64,000 bases of DNA from Thalassococcus_A lentus. Lineage in GTDB: Bacteria > Pseudomonadota > Alphaproteobacteria > Rhodobacterales > Rhodobacteraceae. The stretch is from the NCBI RefSeq assembly GCF_028023555.1, contig NZ_JAQIOY010000010.1:1-64000 (forward strand), written 5' to 3'. The notes under the pieces are model-generated. The model did not search any database. It was not told the origin of the DNA and saw nothing but the letters and a program-made list of their open reading frames with translations. Positions 8,640 to 16,201 of the stretch are shown in pieces. Position numbers and translations under genes: made by a program. Within the stretch, counting starts at the first letter, position 1. Every line of letters starts with the position of its first letter.

Positions 8640-9248
8640 TCAAAGGGTGGTCAAGGTCGCAAATCCAAACCTGAGAAAATCCTCGATTTCCTGTGTGGGA
8701 ATCTGTTCCTTTTGCATGCGCATCGCGCCGGAATGCAGCGTGTCTATGTGATGCACTGCGATGGCTGTCGGAACCTCTGGTCTGAATAGTCCGGCCTCTT
8801 TTTGGGCGTCCACCCAGACTGCAATCCCTTGCTGGAAATAATCGCGCAGCTGGTCAACAAGATCGCCGGTTTCCGGCCCCAATCTATCGCGGTGTGCGCG
8901 CATGGTGACAAACAGACAGCCCGCCGGCAGACCCAGCGCATCTTTGTCTTTTGTCAGAAACGACACGATCGTTTCCACTGTGTCCGCATAGGGTTCGCCA
9001 ACACGAAAAAGCGCCAGAAACGGGTCGATCGCCATTGTTTTGTAGGTCATCAAGGCGGCCGTTTTCAGGCCGTCATCACTGCCGAATTCCCGATAGAGAC
9101 CGGGTTTGGAAACCTTTGCGGCCGCGCAAATGTCATTGACGGATACCTCGGCAGGTCCGTTTGACCAGTAGTTCATCAATGCGATTTCCAGGACGCGGTC
9201 ACGATCGAGGGTCTTGGGGCGTCCACGGGGCTTTGCAGGAGAGTTCAT
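8640..9248 (-). CDS. TetR/AcrR-family transcriptional repressor
   Basis: 202 residues with an N-terminal helix-turn-helix of the TetR type (about 12-60; VNDICAAAKVSKPGLYREFG is the recognition segment) preceded by a basic RGRPK motif. The remaining helical domain would bind a ligand. Sequence style (KPRGRPKTLDRDRVLEIAL) resembles AcrR regulators of small-molecule detoxification genes. It is divergent from the alpha/beta hydrolase at 9352. The shared 103-bp region contains inverted repeats overlapping the hydrolase promoter, so autoregulation and repression of the hydrolase are likely. The inducer cannot be read from sequence. Confidence 0.92.
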   Translation of the reverse strand: MNSPAKPRGRPKTLDRDRVLEIALMNYWSNGPAEVSVNDICAAAKVSKPGLYREFGSDDGLKTAALMTYKTMAIDPFLALFRVGEPYADTVETIVSFLTKDKDALGLPAGCLFVTMRAHRDRLGPETGDLVDQLRDYFQQGIAVWVDAQKEAGLFRPEVPTAIAVHHIDTLHSGAMRMQKEQIPTQEIEDFLRFGFATLTTL

Positions 9249-9251
9249 ATA

Positions 9252-9312
9252 TTTCGTACCAATAGGTATTTATTGATTGACAGTCATGTTTTCGTACCTC
9301 TAGTTACGAAAA
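9252..9312. promoter_or_regulatory. Divergent promoter with TetR-type operators
   Basis: TTTCGTACC occurs twice, at 9252-9260 and 9290-9298. At 9289-9312 it forms an inverted repeat with perfect 8-bp arms (TTTTCGTA, 8-bp spacer, TACGAAAA). A second small palindrome, TACC-AATA-GGTA, lies at 9257-9268. A consensus -35 TTGACA at 9277-9282 with a plausible -10 TAGTTA at 9301-9306 (18-bp spacing) would drive the hydrolase. The large palindrome covers this -10, the expected place for a repressor. Confidence 0.75.
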
Positions 9313-9351
9313 AAATGAACCCGCCGCCAGCCTGATAGTGAGAGACTGAAC

Positions 9352-10299
9352 ATGTCGAAAGATCCCCTTGGAATCGTGGCACGCATGAATGCGATGAGCC
9401 TGATGATGATCACCCCCGAATTTTATAAAATTCGCCGGATGCGTTCAGAAGGGGCGGCCCGGATTTCCGAAGCGCCTGCGCGCTTCGAAATGAAGCCTGA
9501 CTTCATCGAAGTGGATGGGCTTAATATTCGCGTAGCAACAAGCCGAATGCCCGATCGTCCCACTGTATTGTTCCTCAGCCCACTGCCTCAGAGCATCCTT
9601 TGCTACGATGCTGTCTGGGCGAAGTTGTCTGGCCATTGCGACCTGATCGCTGTTGATCTGCCGGGCTTTGGTCGCAGCGATGGTGGGTCGCAATACATGA
9701 GTTTTGATGCGCAAAGCGCTTTTCTGCAAAAAATCATGGATGTGATGGCGCTGAACGACGTGCACATCGTCGCGCCGGATGTGGCTATGCCGGTTGCGAT
9801 GCATCATGCGATCCATAGACCCGAAAAGGTCAAAAGCATTCTGATTGGGGACGGGCCGGGCATCTTCCCTTCAGCCGACGGCAGTCTGATCCGAAAAATC
9901 ACGAAATCCGGGTTCTGGCGGACCCTTGTTCGGCTGAACGGGGCCAAGACCTTTATCGCCGGGGCCTTGCAGCTGGGCTATTTGCACTACAGCCCCACAC
10001 GAGAAGAGGTTGAAGATTATGTCAAATCCTACGCGGGGCGGATCGGGCAGGTCACCCAGTACTTCAAACACTACGCCACGGGCTGTGCGGCGCTGACCGC
10101 TGACATAGCGAAGCTGAATGTACCCACGCAGGTCTTCTGGGGCGATGAAGATGGATTCCTGCTGGTCGACAATGCGCACAATCTGCAGGCTCGACTGCCC
10201 CAAGGTTCTGTTCATGTGTTCGAGAACTGCGGGCATTTCTGCTATCAGGACAAAAGCGCTGAGTTTGCCGCGATGGTGCGCGATTGGGTTGAAACCTGA
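9352..10299 (+). CDS. Alpha/beta hydrolase with Asp in the nucleophile position
   Basis: 315-residue alpha/beta-hydrolase-fold enzyme. The oxyanion region (FLSPLPQS), DLPGFGRSD, the late acid segment WGDEDGF (Asp265/267) and the terminal His295 (NCGHFCYQ) are all recognisable. At the nucleophile elbow the usual GxSxG is replaced by VAPDVAM, putting Asp143 at the nucleophile place, as in haloalkane and fluoroacetate dehalogenases. An Asp nucleophile suggests a dehalogenase-like or epoxide-hydrolase-like reaction rather than an esterase, but the flanking glycines are lost, so activity is uncertain. Probably controlled by the divergent TetR protein. A strong terminator follows, so it forms a single-gene unit. 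Confidence 0.82.
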   Translation: MSKDPLGIVARMNAMSLMMITPEFYKIRRMRSEGAARISEAPARFEMKPDFIEVDGLNIRVATSRMPDRPTVLFLSPLPQSILCYDAVWAKLSGHCDLIAVDLPGFGRSDGGSQYMSFDAQSAFLQKIMDVMALNDVHIVAPDVAMPVAMHHAIHRPEKVKSILIGDGPGIFPSADGSLIRKITKSGFWRTLVRLNGAKTFIAGALQLGYLHYSPTREEVEDYVKSYAGRIGQVTQYFKHYATGCAALTADIAKLNVPTQVFWGDEDGFLLVDNAHNLQARLPQGSVHVFENCGHFCYQDKSAEFAAMVRDWVET

Positions 10300-10349
10300 T
10301 CTGGCATCGAAACCGAGACCAGGCACAGATTTCCAAACAGTGATCACAA

Positions 10350-10382
10350 AAAAGCCCGGACCAATCCGCGGTCCGGGCTTTT
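10350..10382. terminator. Rho-independent terminator after the hydrolase
   Basis: Perfect 13-bp stem AAAAGCCCGGACC / GGTCCGGGCTTTT with a 7-base loop. U- and A-rich flanks make it usable on both strands, so it also serves the convergent J-domain gene ending at 10419. Confidence 0.9.
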
Positions 10383-10418
10383 GCTGGTCTGGCCTGCCGC
10401 CTAAGGCATGACAGTAGT

Positions 10419-11042
10419 CTATTTGAACGAGCGTGAATCCTTGATCTGATCCCATGCCCATACAACCAGTTGCAACTGGTCTTCCTGACTGCGGTCGCCG
10501 CCGTTGATGTCGGGGTGCAAAACCTTGATCAGGGCTTTGTAGGACTTGCGGATTTCCGCCTTGGTCCAAGTATCCTCGGCCTCGAGCACCTCAAGCGCGC
10601 GGCGTTCGGTGGGGGGCAGCTTGCGAGTGCCGCCCTTGGCTTTGCCGGGATTGCGCGTGGCATTGTCGCCCAGTACCTGATGCGGGTCTTCAATGCCCAG
10701 ACGGGCCCAGGCCTTGGCCTCTGGGTCACGCCAGTCCTTGGTCTTGCGCTCCCAAACCTTGTCCGAGGAATCCTGAGCATTCATCTCGGCCTCGGTCTTG
10801 CCTTCGTAGAAGTTCCACTTGTTATTGTATTCGCGGACGTGGTCCTTGCAGAACCAGTAAAAGTCGTCCAGCACGTCCGGCGCCTTGGGCGCACGGAACT
10901 TGCCCGCTTCCTCGCAGCCCTCATGTTCGCACACGCGGGTGGAGGTTTCCTGTTCACCTGTCATGCCCCGGCGCCCGCGCGGGTTTTTCTTTTTCGCGGA
11001 CTTGACGGACATGTCGAACCCAAAGGGATCTGGCTTGCTCAT
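10419..11042 (-). CDS. J-domain (DnaJ-class) protein
   Basis: 207 residues. The C-terminal 60 residues form a J domain with the HPD tripeptide (KVLHPDINGGD) that would stimulate a DnaK-type Hsp70. The N-terminal half is not a canonical DnaJ arrangement: it carries Cys residues in VCEHEGCEE and FYWFCKDHV that could form a small metal site. There is no Gly/Phe or zinc-finger repeat region. Start at 11042 (MSKPDPFGF) is preceded by AGAGG at 7-base spacing; the longer in-frame ATG upstream lacks this. It is divergent from bolA with a 74-bp gap. This J-protein type with a C-terminal J domain is common beside bolA in Rhodobacteraceae as I recall. Confidence 0.88.
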   Translation of the reverse strand: MSKPDPFGFDMSVKSAKKKNPRGRRGMTGEQETSTRVCEHEGCEEAGKFRAPKAPDVLDDFYWFCKDHVREYNNKWNFYEGKTEAEMNAQDSSDKVWERKTKDWRDPEAKAWARLGIEDPHQVLGDNATRNPGKAKGGTRKLPPTERRALEVLEAEDTWTKAEIRKSYKALIKVLHPDINGGDRSQEDQLQLVVWAWDQIKDSRSFK

Positions 11043-11116
11043 CTGCAACCTCTTTTCGACTCGGAGGCCAGAGTTTAGACTATCTTTCACCAGTTTACAG
11101 GGGGCTAAGCAGAAAA

Positions 11117-11374
11117 TTGTCCAAGGCAGATCGGATTGAGCAGGCGCTGCGTGCCGCCTTTAACCCAAGCGCACTGTCGGTGCGCGATGACAGTGAACGC
11201 CATCGTGGCCACGCAGGCTATCAGGAAGGTGGCGAAAGCCACTATCACGTGACGCTTCGATCGATGGAATTCGAAGGTCAAAGCCGGATTGCCCGCCACC
11301 GCGCGGTGCACAAGGCGCTGGGCGCGGAATTGGTGGCATCCATTCACGCCCTGTCGCTAGATCTGGGCACCTGA
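11117..11374 (+). CDS. bolA: BolA family protein
   Basis: 85-residue BolA/IbaG protein, a small partner of monothiol glutaredoxins in Fe-S handling and stress morphology. The family core RGHAGYQEGGESHYHVTL and the RHRAVHKALG helix are present. The only start that keeps the family N-terminus is TTG at 11117 (reading MSKADRIEQALRAAF); no in-frame ATG or GTG lies nearby, and AGGGGG is found about 12 bases upstream. Weak initiation may limit its level. Confidence 0.92.
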   Translation: MSKADRIEQALRAAFNPSALSVRDDSERHRGHAGYQEGGESHYHVTLRSMEFEGQSRIARHRAVHKALGAELVASIHALSLDLGT

Positions 11375-11389
11375 AGGCGTGGTTGCTGT

Positions 11390-11932
11390 CTAGCTGCCGT
11401 TCGCCTTGAGCCGTGAGGCGCGGGCGGTCAGAACGCTGGGCAGTTGCTGTACGGGCTGAACTTCGGCCGGGGCGTCTGGCTGTGAGGCCGGACCCCGGTC
11501 CGTTGGCGTGGCCGCCGGGGTGGCTTTGCGCTTGGCCGTCTTGCTGACGATTTTGACGGTGCGCGCGGGCTTGGCCGGGTCTGGTTGGGGCTTGGCCTGC
11601 GCCACATCATGGATCTGAGTTTCCGGCAATTCCCGTGGCGTGGGGGGCTCGTCGATTTGCGGCGGGGCCAACATACGTGGCGCGTAGCTGTTCACATCTT
11701 CTGCGTCGGGGCGACGGAATACCAGCAGGTTGCGCCAGACCGTCGCGGTCTGTGTCAAGCCACTGCGTTCCTCGCTGGGCAGGGTTTCGCTGCGCTGATA
11801 CTCCCAGCCGCGCTGAGCCATATCGTTCATGATCTGCTCAATCGAGGCCGCAAAGCGGCTCTCGGGGTCTTTGACGCCTTTGACCTTGTCACCCTTTTCG
11901 GGGGCGGGAACGACCTTGTATTCGTAACGCAT
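11390..11932 (-). CDS. DUF4177-like protein with Pro/Ala-rich tail
   Basis: 180 residues. The first 75 resemble the DUF4177 fold (MRYEYKVVPAP, then MNDMAQRGWEYQRSETLP and a VWRNLLVFRR strand). The rest is a low-complexity tail rich in Pro, Ala, Lys and Thr, probably disordered. No signal peptide or membrane segment, so cytoplasmic. Another in-frame ATG lies three codons upstream and cannot be excluded. It is convergent with bolA, with only 15 bp between stops. Function unknown. Confidence 0.8.
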   Translation of the reverse strand: MRYEYKVVPAPEKGDKVKGVKDPESRFAASIEQIMNDMAQRGWEYQRSETLPSEERSGLTQTATVWRNLLVFRRPDAEDVNSYAPRMLAPPQIDEPPTPRELPETQIHDVAQAKPQPDPAKPARTVKIVSKTAKRKATPAATPTDRGPASQPDAPAEVQPVQQLPSVLTARASRLKANGS

Positions 11933-12280
11933 CTGCTCATGCACCTGTTGTCTTTGGGGTGGGTATCTCAGGCTGTTGTGGTCAGGTGAGGGAGAAATTG
12001 CGGCATCATGATGCCGCGCGGGACAGGGGGCCGGGTTGGGCTTGTTCCCAAAAGAATAAAGGCGGGCCTTTCGGCGCCGCCTCGATGCTCTGAAAAACAA
12101 AGGGCTTAAGACCCCCCAATCGAAAATTCTTGTATCAATCGCTCTCTTGCGCCTCTCAAATACTGAGGCTGCCGCCTAATCCCGTGACGGTGAATACACG
12201 TTAACTTTTCCCCCTAGACAGGGGCAGTCAGGGAAACCTTACGTTAGGGAATTGGAATGCAAGCGCTTTGGAAGCCGGAT
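11933..12280. other. Intergenic region with an 18-bp perfect palindrome
   Basis: 348 bp with no supportable gene. GCGGCATCATGATGCCGC at 12000-12017 is a perfect 18-bp palindrome. Further weak hairpins are AGGCGG...CCGCCT around 12058-12083, GCCTC...GAGGC around 12150-12172, and CCCCT-AGAC-AGGGG at 12211-12224. None has a convincing U tract for either flanking gene. The palindrome lies about 70 bp upstream of the DUF4177-like gene and could be an operator. Confidence 0.6.
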
Positions 12281-13831
12281 TCAGGCCGAAACCACTGATG
12301 GGGGGGACCCCATCCAGTCCAAAACCAGCTGAAGCCACCACAGATACCCGTCCAGCACCCAGCCTGAATGCTGCCAGAGAAGCCAAAGGACTCCCCCGAT
12401 GGCGACGATCGGCAGCGTGTATAGCACCATGAGCGACAGCGCCAGCGCGGCTGCGGACAGGTTGGACAATACCGCGCTTTGTTCCGGATCCAGCCGCGCG
12501 ACCAAACCGCCCCAGAAGGGCAGCGGCACCCATGTGATGACGCTGAGCGCGGCAAGCCCGAGGTGCACCAGTGTTGGCAGCAAGGTAGAGGCAACCATGG
12601 CGACCACCCAGACATGCGCCCCCGGATCGTCCAGAATGGCCTGAACATCCACCAGCACCTCGCCGCGCAGCAGATTGATCTGAGCAAAGACGATGACCAG
12701 CGTGGTCGCCAATAGCGCAAAGATAACCGCTGCCACCGCGATATCGGCAAGTCCGGCGAGGAAGGGCCAAACTTTCTTGTGGCTGCGTCCCCACCTTAGA
12801 AGGAAGATCGTCCAGCCATAGCTGAGCCAATCAAAAAACGCGTTGATCGAAGGTAAGAGAACCAATGCTATGGCCCAAAGCAAAGCCTGTGCATCAGTCG
12901 ATCCAATTGCGATGAAACTACCTGTCAAAAAACTGGCTAACAAATAGAATGAAAGCCGCCGGGCGCCGATTCCCTGAGTGATCCCCGCGGCAACCCAAAG
13001 AGTTGCTGCTGCGCCGACCAATACTGCCAGAACAGTGCTTACAGCCGTAGCCAAGGTTGTGAATGCTGCAGAGAATGCGCCGGCTAGTGCACCGGTCGAT
13101 GCCAAAGCGATCGCCGCTATGCCGGAAATAATGGCGGCTACCGTAATGGAACCCAACAATGCAACAGCGCCAGAGAACTCAACTGCGCCCAGAACCAGCA
13201 CTGCGAAAGCAAACGCTAGGGAGCCGACAAACGCCAAAATTGCGACGTTGTCGAGCATTTGCGTCATCAACTTTGATGAAACAAACGCCAACTCAGACAC
13301 TGATAGGAACCGCACTGCCAAAAAAATACTAACGCCAGCCAACGTTGGCATTCTCACTGCCCAATTCACGCCTTCTGGGAATAAAAGGAACCCGCCAAAA
13401 CGAATTTCGCTACCAGTGACTGCCCACTGCACTCCAGCGACTAAAATAGGATAGATGATAGCGACAGTCAGGGCGGCATTGAGAACAGGCCACGACCAAG
13501 GGTTCTTTGCTATTTCTTCCGCCGTCGCATTGTCGACAGCTCTTGGTTGGATTCGCCATTCGAAGCGGTCCATCCAGCCCTTTTCCGGAAGCGGATTGTC
13601 TTCCACCGTTTCCGGTTTCAATACCCGTTCCAGCCATTGCAGGACGGCCTCTAGCGTTGCTTTGTAGGGGCGGTGCATGCGTTTGGCTTTTTGCGCCAGC
13701 CAGTCCTTGTCACCTTGGTGTTTGCCTGCTGTTTTCAGCGTTCGGTAGAGCAGGTAAAACACACCGGCTGCGACGAGCGACGGGACGCCCCACAACACAA
13801 CCACCCAATCAACAAACTTGTCCAATCCCAT
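12281..13831 (-). CDS. Unrecognised polytopic membrane protein
   Basis: 516 residues and no family I recognise. One hydrophobic segment occurs at about 8-29, then a soluble stretch (30-115) with MHRPYKATLEAVLQWLERVLKPE. After that come roughly 10-12 further hydrophobic segments. The region 196-285 is almost continuously Ala/Gly/Val/Leu with no charged loops. A cytoplasmic-type loop with RWGRSHKKVW lies near 350, and Trp-rich segments close the protein (WLLWQHSGWVLDGYLWWLQ). Parts of the gene are less GC-rich than neighbours (29 of 60 G+C at 13321-13380). It stands alone, 151 bp downstream of the pit gene behind a strong terminator. A transporter or envelope-stress protein is possible, but no catalytic motif is visible. 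Confidence 0.8.
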   Translation of the reverse strand: MGLDKFVDWVVVLWGVPSLVAAGVFYLLYRTLKTAGKHQGDKDWLAQKAKRMHRPYKATLEAVLQWLERVLKPETVEDNPLPEKGWMDRFEWRIQPRAVDNATAEEIAKNPWSWPVLNAALTVAIIYPILVAGVQWAVTGSEIRFGGFLLFPEGVNWAVRMPTLAGVSIFLAVRFLSVSELAFVSSKLMTQMLDNVAILAFVGSLAFAFAVLVLGAVEFSGAVALLGSITVAAIISGIAAIALASTGALAGAFSAAFTTLATAVSTVLAVLVGAAATLWVAAGITQGIGARRLSFYLLASFLTGSFIAIGSTDAQALLWAIALVLLPSINAFFDWLSYGWTIFLLRWGRSHKKVWPFLAGLADIAVAAVIFALLATTLVIVFAQINLLRGEVLVDVQAILDDPGAHVWVVAMVASTLLPTLVHLGLAALSVITWVPLPFWGGLVARLDPEQSAVLSNLSAAALALSLMVLYTLPIVAIGGVLWLLWQHSGWVLDGYLWWLQLVLDWMGSPPSVVSA

Positions 13832-13919
13832 GGCATGACGCTAGGGCGCGTCGTGCCGGTCTGCAAGCAAAAGGAGAGTCTTTTGCCTTGCACTCAGGCG
13901 CTGCATTGGCCCCATAGAA

Positions 13920-13953
13920 AAAGCCGGCCCCGCGTATTATCGGGGCCGGCTTT
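13920..13953. terminator. Rho-independent terminator after pit
   Basis: 13-bp stem AAAGCCGGCCCCG / CGGGGCCGGCTTT with an 8-base loop, located 30 bp past the stop of the minus-strand phosphate transporter. It separates that gene from the 516-residue membrane protein. Confidence 0.88.
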
Positions 13954-13982
13954 GTTTTGTGTGGATCGTGCCTGGTCGCCGG

Positions 13983-15473
13983 TCAGACGGTGCCCATGGC
14001 CGAGGTGATCAGGAAGAAGATCACAGCCGAGAGCGTCGCGGCCGCTGGGACTGTGATGACCCATGCTGCGATGATCGTCATGAAGTGCGACCTGCGCACC
14101 AATTTGCGACGACGACGTTCCTCCACGCCATAAACCGGGCGATCTGGCATGGCGATCCGGGCCTTGCGAATGCGGCGTTCCGCGTCCCATTCCCGGAAGA
14201 AGCCGACCCCGAAAACACCGCCCACGGCAATGTGGGTCGAGCTGACGGGCAGGCCGAGCCAACTGGCGACAATCACGGTGATCGCGGCAGACAAGGCGAC
14301 GCAGTAGGCGCGCATCGGGTTCAGCTTGGTGATCTGGCTGCCTACCATCTTGATAAGCTTAGGCCCAAAGATGAACAGGCCAAAGGAAATTCCGAAGGCA
14401 CCAATGACCATGACCCAGAGCGGGATGCTGACAGCCTCGGTAAAGTTGCCCGACTGCGAAGCCTGCACGATCGCGGCAAGCGGACCAACCGCATTGGCCA
14501 CATCGTTGGCACCATGGGCAAAGCTGAGAAGGGCAGCGGATACCACCAGCGGAATGCCAAACAGCACCTTGAGCGATTTGTTGCGGTTCTCCAGCCCCTG
14601 CGACTGTTTGCGAATGATCGGGATCATGATCATCCAGACAAGTGCGCCAATGGCAGCGCCGATCAAAAGCGCGGTGGGCAGGTCGATCTTGATGATCTTT
14701 TTGAGACCCTTCAGCGCCAGATAGGATGCAAAGGTGCCGGCCATAATGCCCACGAGCACAGGCACCCATTTGCGCGCCGCTGCGATCTTGTCGTCCTGAT
14801 AGATGATACGCGATTTGATCAGGGCCAGAAACAGCGCGGCGATGACCCCGCCCAGCACGGGCGAGATGACCCAGCTGGCGGCAATCGCGCTCATCGTAGG
14901 CCAGTTCACGGCGGTAAATCCCGCCGCTGCAATCCCGGCCCCCATGACGCCGCCGACCACAGAATGGGTGGTGGACACAGGTGCGCCGACCCATGTGGCC
15001 AAATTCACCCAAAGCGCGGCCGACAAAAGCGCAGCCATCATCGCCCAGATGAACACTTCGGCGGTGCCCATGCTTTCGGGCTCGATGATTCCCTTTGCAA
15101 TGGTGGACACCACATCACCACCCGCAATCAGGGCGCCCGCGCTTTCAAAGACAGCAGCGATGGCAATGGCGCCGCCCATGCTCAGCGCATTTGCGCCGAC
15201 GGCGGGGCCCATGTTGTTTGCAACGTCGTTGGCCCCAATGTTCAGCGCCATATAAGCCCCGAAGCAGGCAGCGACGATCACGACCATCGAATTGTTTGTC
15301 TGGCCAAAGAACAGTGCAGCCGCGAGCCCGGCCAGCACCACAAAGATCAATGAGATACCGGGCCCGACCAAAGGCCGCCCTACGTAGCTCGTCGCCATTT
15401 CCAGATTGGAAAACCGGTCGAGATCACGATCCAGCGTTTCCAAATGGCGCGGATCACCCTTTTGGTCTGTCAT
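13983..15473 (-). CDS. pit: Inorganic phosphate transporter, Pit family
   Basis: 496-residue secondary transporter taking up metal-phosphate with protons. The duplicated PiT signature is clear: GANDVANNMGPAVG in the first half and HGANDVANAVGPLAA in the second. Paired PVSTTHSVVGG and PVSSTHIAVGG segments are also present. About 10-12 membrane segments. The N-terminus has a hydrophilic extension of about 35 residues, and a charged Arg-rich insertion (EERRRRKLVRRSH) precedes the last helix. No PhoU-like partner is adjacent, unlike many pit operons. I could not find a convincing Pho box upstream. Confidence 0.95.
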   Translation of the reverse strand: MTDQKGDPRHLETLDRDLDRFSNLEMATSYVGRPLVGPGISLIFVVLAGLAAALFFGQTNNSMVVIVAACFGAYMALNIGANDVANNMGPAVGANALSMGGAIAIAAVFESAGALIAGGDVVSTIAKGIIEPESMGTAEVFIWAMMAALLSAALWVNLATWVGAPVSTTHSVVGGVMGAGIAAAGFTAVNWPTMSAIAASWVISPVLGGVIAALFLALIKSRIIYQDDKIAAARKWVPVLVGIMAGTFASYLALKGLKKIIKIDLPTALLIGAAIGALVWMIMIPIIRKQSQGLENRNKSLKVLFGIPLVVSAALLSFAHGANDVANAVGPLAAIVQASQSGNFTEAVSIPLWVMVIGAFGISFGLFIFGPKLIKMVGSQITKLNPMRAYCVALSAAITVIVASWLGLPVSSTHIAVGGVFGVGFFREWDAERRIRKARIAMPDRPVYGVEERRRRKLVRRSHFMTIIAAWVITVPAAATLSAVIFFLITSAMGTV

Positions 15474-15545
15474 CCCTTACTCCCCAGGAATTTTTAACGC
15501 GTTTAAACCGGGGATACAGGGATAATCAATTGTAAGTTTCCAACC

Positions 15546-16010
15546 TCAGCCGGTTTGGTCCCGGAAGATCTGCTGCAACTGCGGCTCGTCCACCATGTCT
15601 GCGGCTTTTTCGGCCGAAACCCATGTGCGTGTGCGCTGATCAGCCTCGGGGTAGTCTTCGGCCAGTTCTTCAACGGACACGGAATAAACCAGCGTCTCGA
15701 CTGGAAAACTCCAACCCGAGTTTTGTCGTTTCTGGTAGGTGTAGGTGCCGGATGGGCGGCCTTTGGCTTGGCCGGATTTGACACCGGCTTCTTCCCAGGC
15801 TTCTTGCAACGCTGCCTCGTTTGAAGCGAGACCGCGTATTGGCCAACCCTTGGGAATGATCCAGCGCTTGGTGCCCCGGCTTGTCACCAACAGATACTCG
15901 CGCTTGTTGCGTTCACCGCGATGACACAGGGCGGCCACCTGAAGTTTTTTTGGGCGCTGAAGCATAGGGCTCAGCACATCAGACCATGCTTTGTGCAGTA
16001 CCGAATTCAT
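15546..16010 (-). CDS. NUDIX hydrolase (diphosphoinositol/dinucleoside polyphosphatase-like)
   Basis: 154 residues. The Nudix box runs from GWPIRGLASNEAAL into QEAWEEAGV. The GX5E and EEXG metal-binding positions are kept, while the usual Arg before the first catalytic Glu is Gln, a substitution I recall from DIPP/Ap4A-type enzymes. The KRWIIPKGWP lead-in also fits that subgroup. It probably cleaves nucleoside polyphosphates or other X-linked diphosphates in the cytoplasm. Its neighbours, a phosphate transporter and gatB, give no clear functional link. Confidence 0.87.
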   Translation of the reverse strand: MNSVLHKAWSDVLSPMLQRPKKLQVAALCHRGERNKREYLLVTSRGTKRWIIPKGWPIRGLASNEAALQEAWEEAGVKSGQAKGRPSGTYTYQKRQNSGWSFPVETLVYSVSVEELAEDYPEADQRTRTWVSAEKAADMVDEPQLQQIFRDQTG

Positions 16011-16201
16011 GAATGAAACCGCTCAATTCTTTGTTTTTTCTTGTTTTATAACAAAGAGGCGGGCAGTGCAAATTTACCCTGACGCGGACCGGATCGCCCG
16101 GCCGGGCCACAGCGGCCACATATGCGACAGGTTTGATGCGCGCGTCCCGGGTCAGCCTGCCGGGGCGGGCAGGCCAATCACGTCCAATTTTTCCGAAAAG
16201 G

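Noticed and set aside
12201..12224. CCCCT-AGAC-AGGGG hairpin as terminator of the 516-residue gene
   Set aside because: Followed by AAAAG, not U's, in the gene's direction.
15474..15545. Possible Pho box or CtrA site upstream of pit
   Set aside because: CTTACAA/TTATCCC does not match the Pho box, and TTAA...TTAA spacing is 5, not the 7 required for CtrA.
16011..16201. CCTGCC/GGCAGG hairpin downstream of gatB as terminator
   Set aside because: No U tract on the minus strand, and stem is short.
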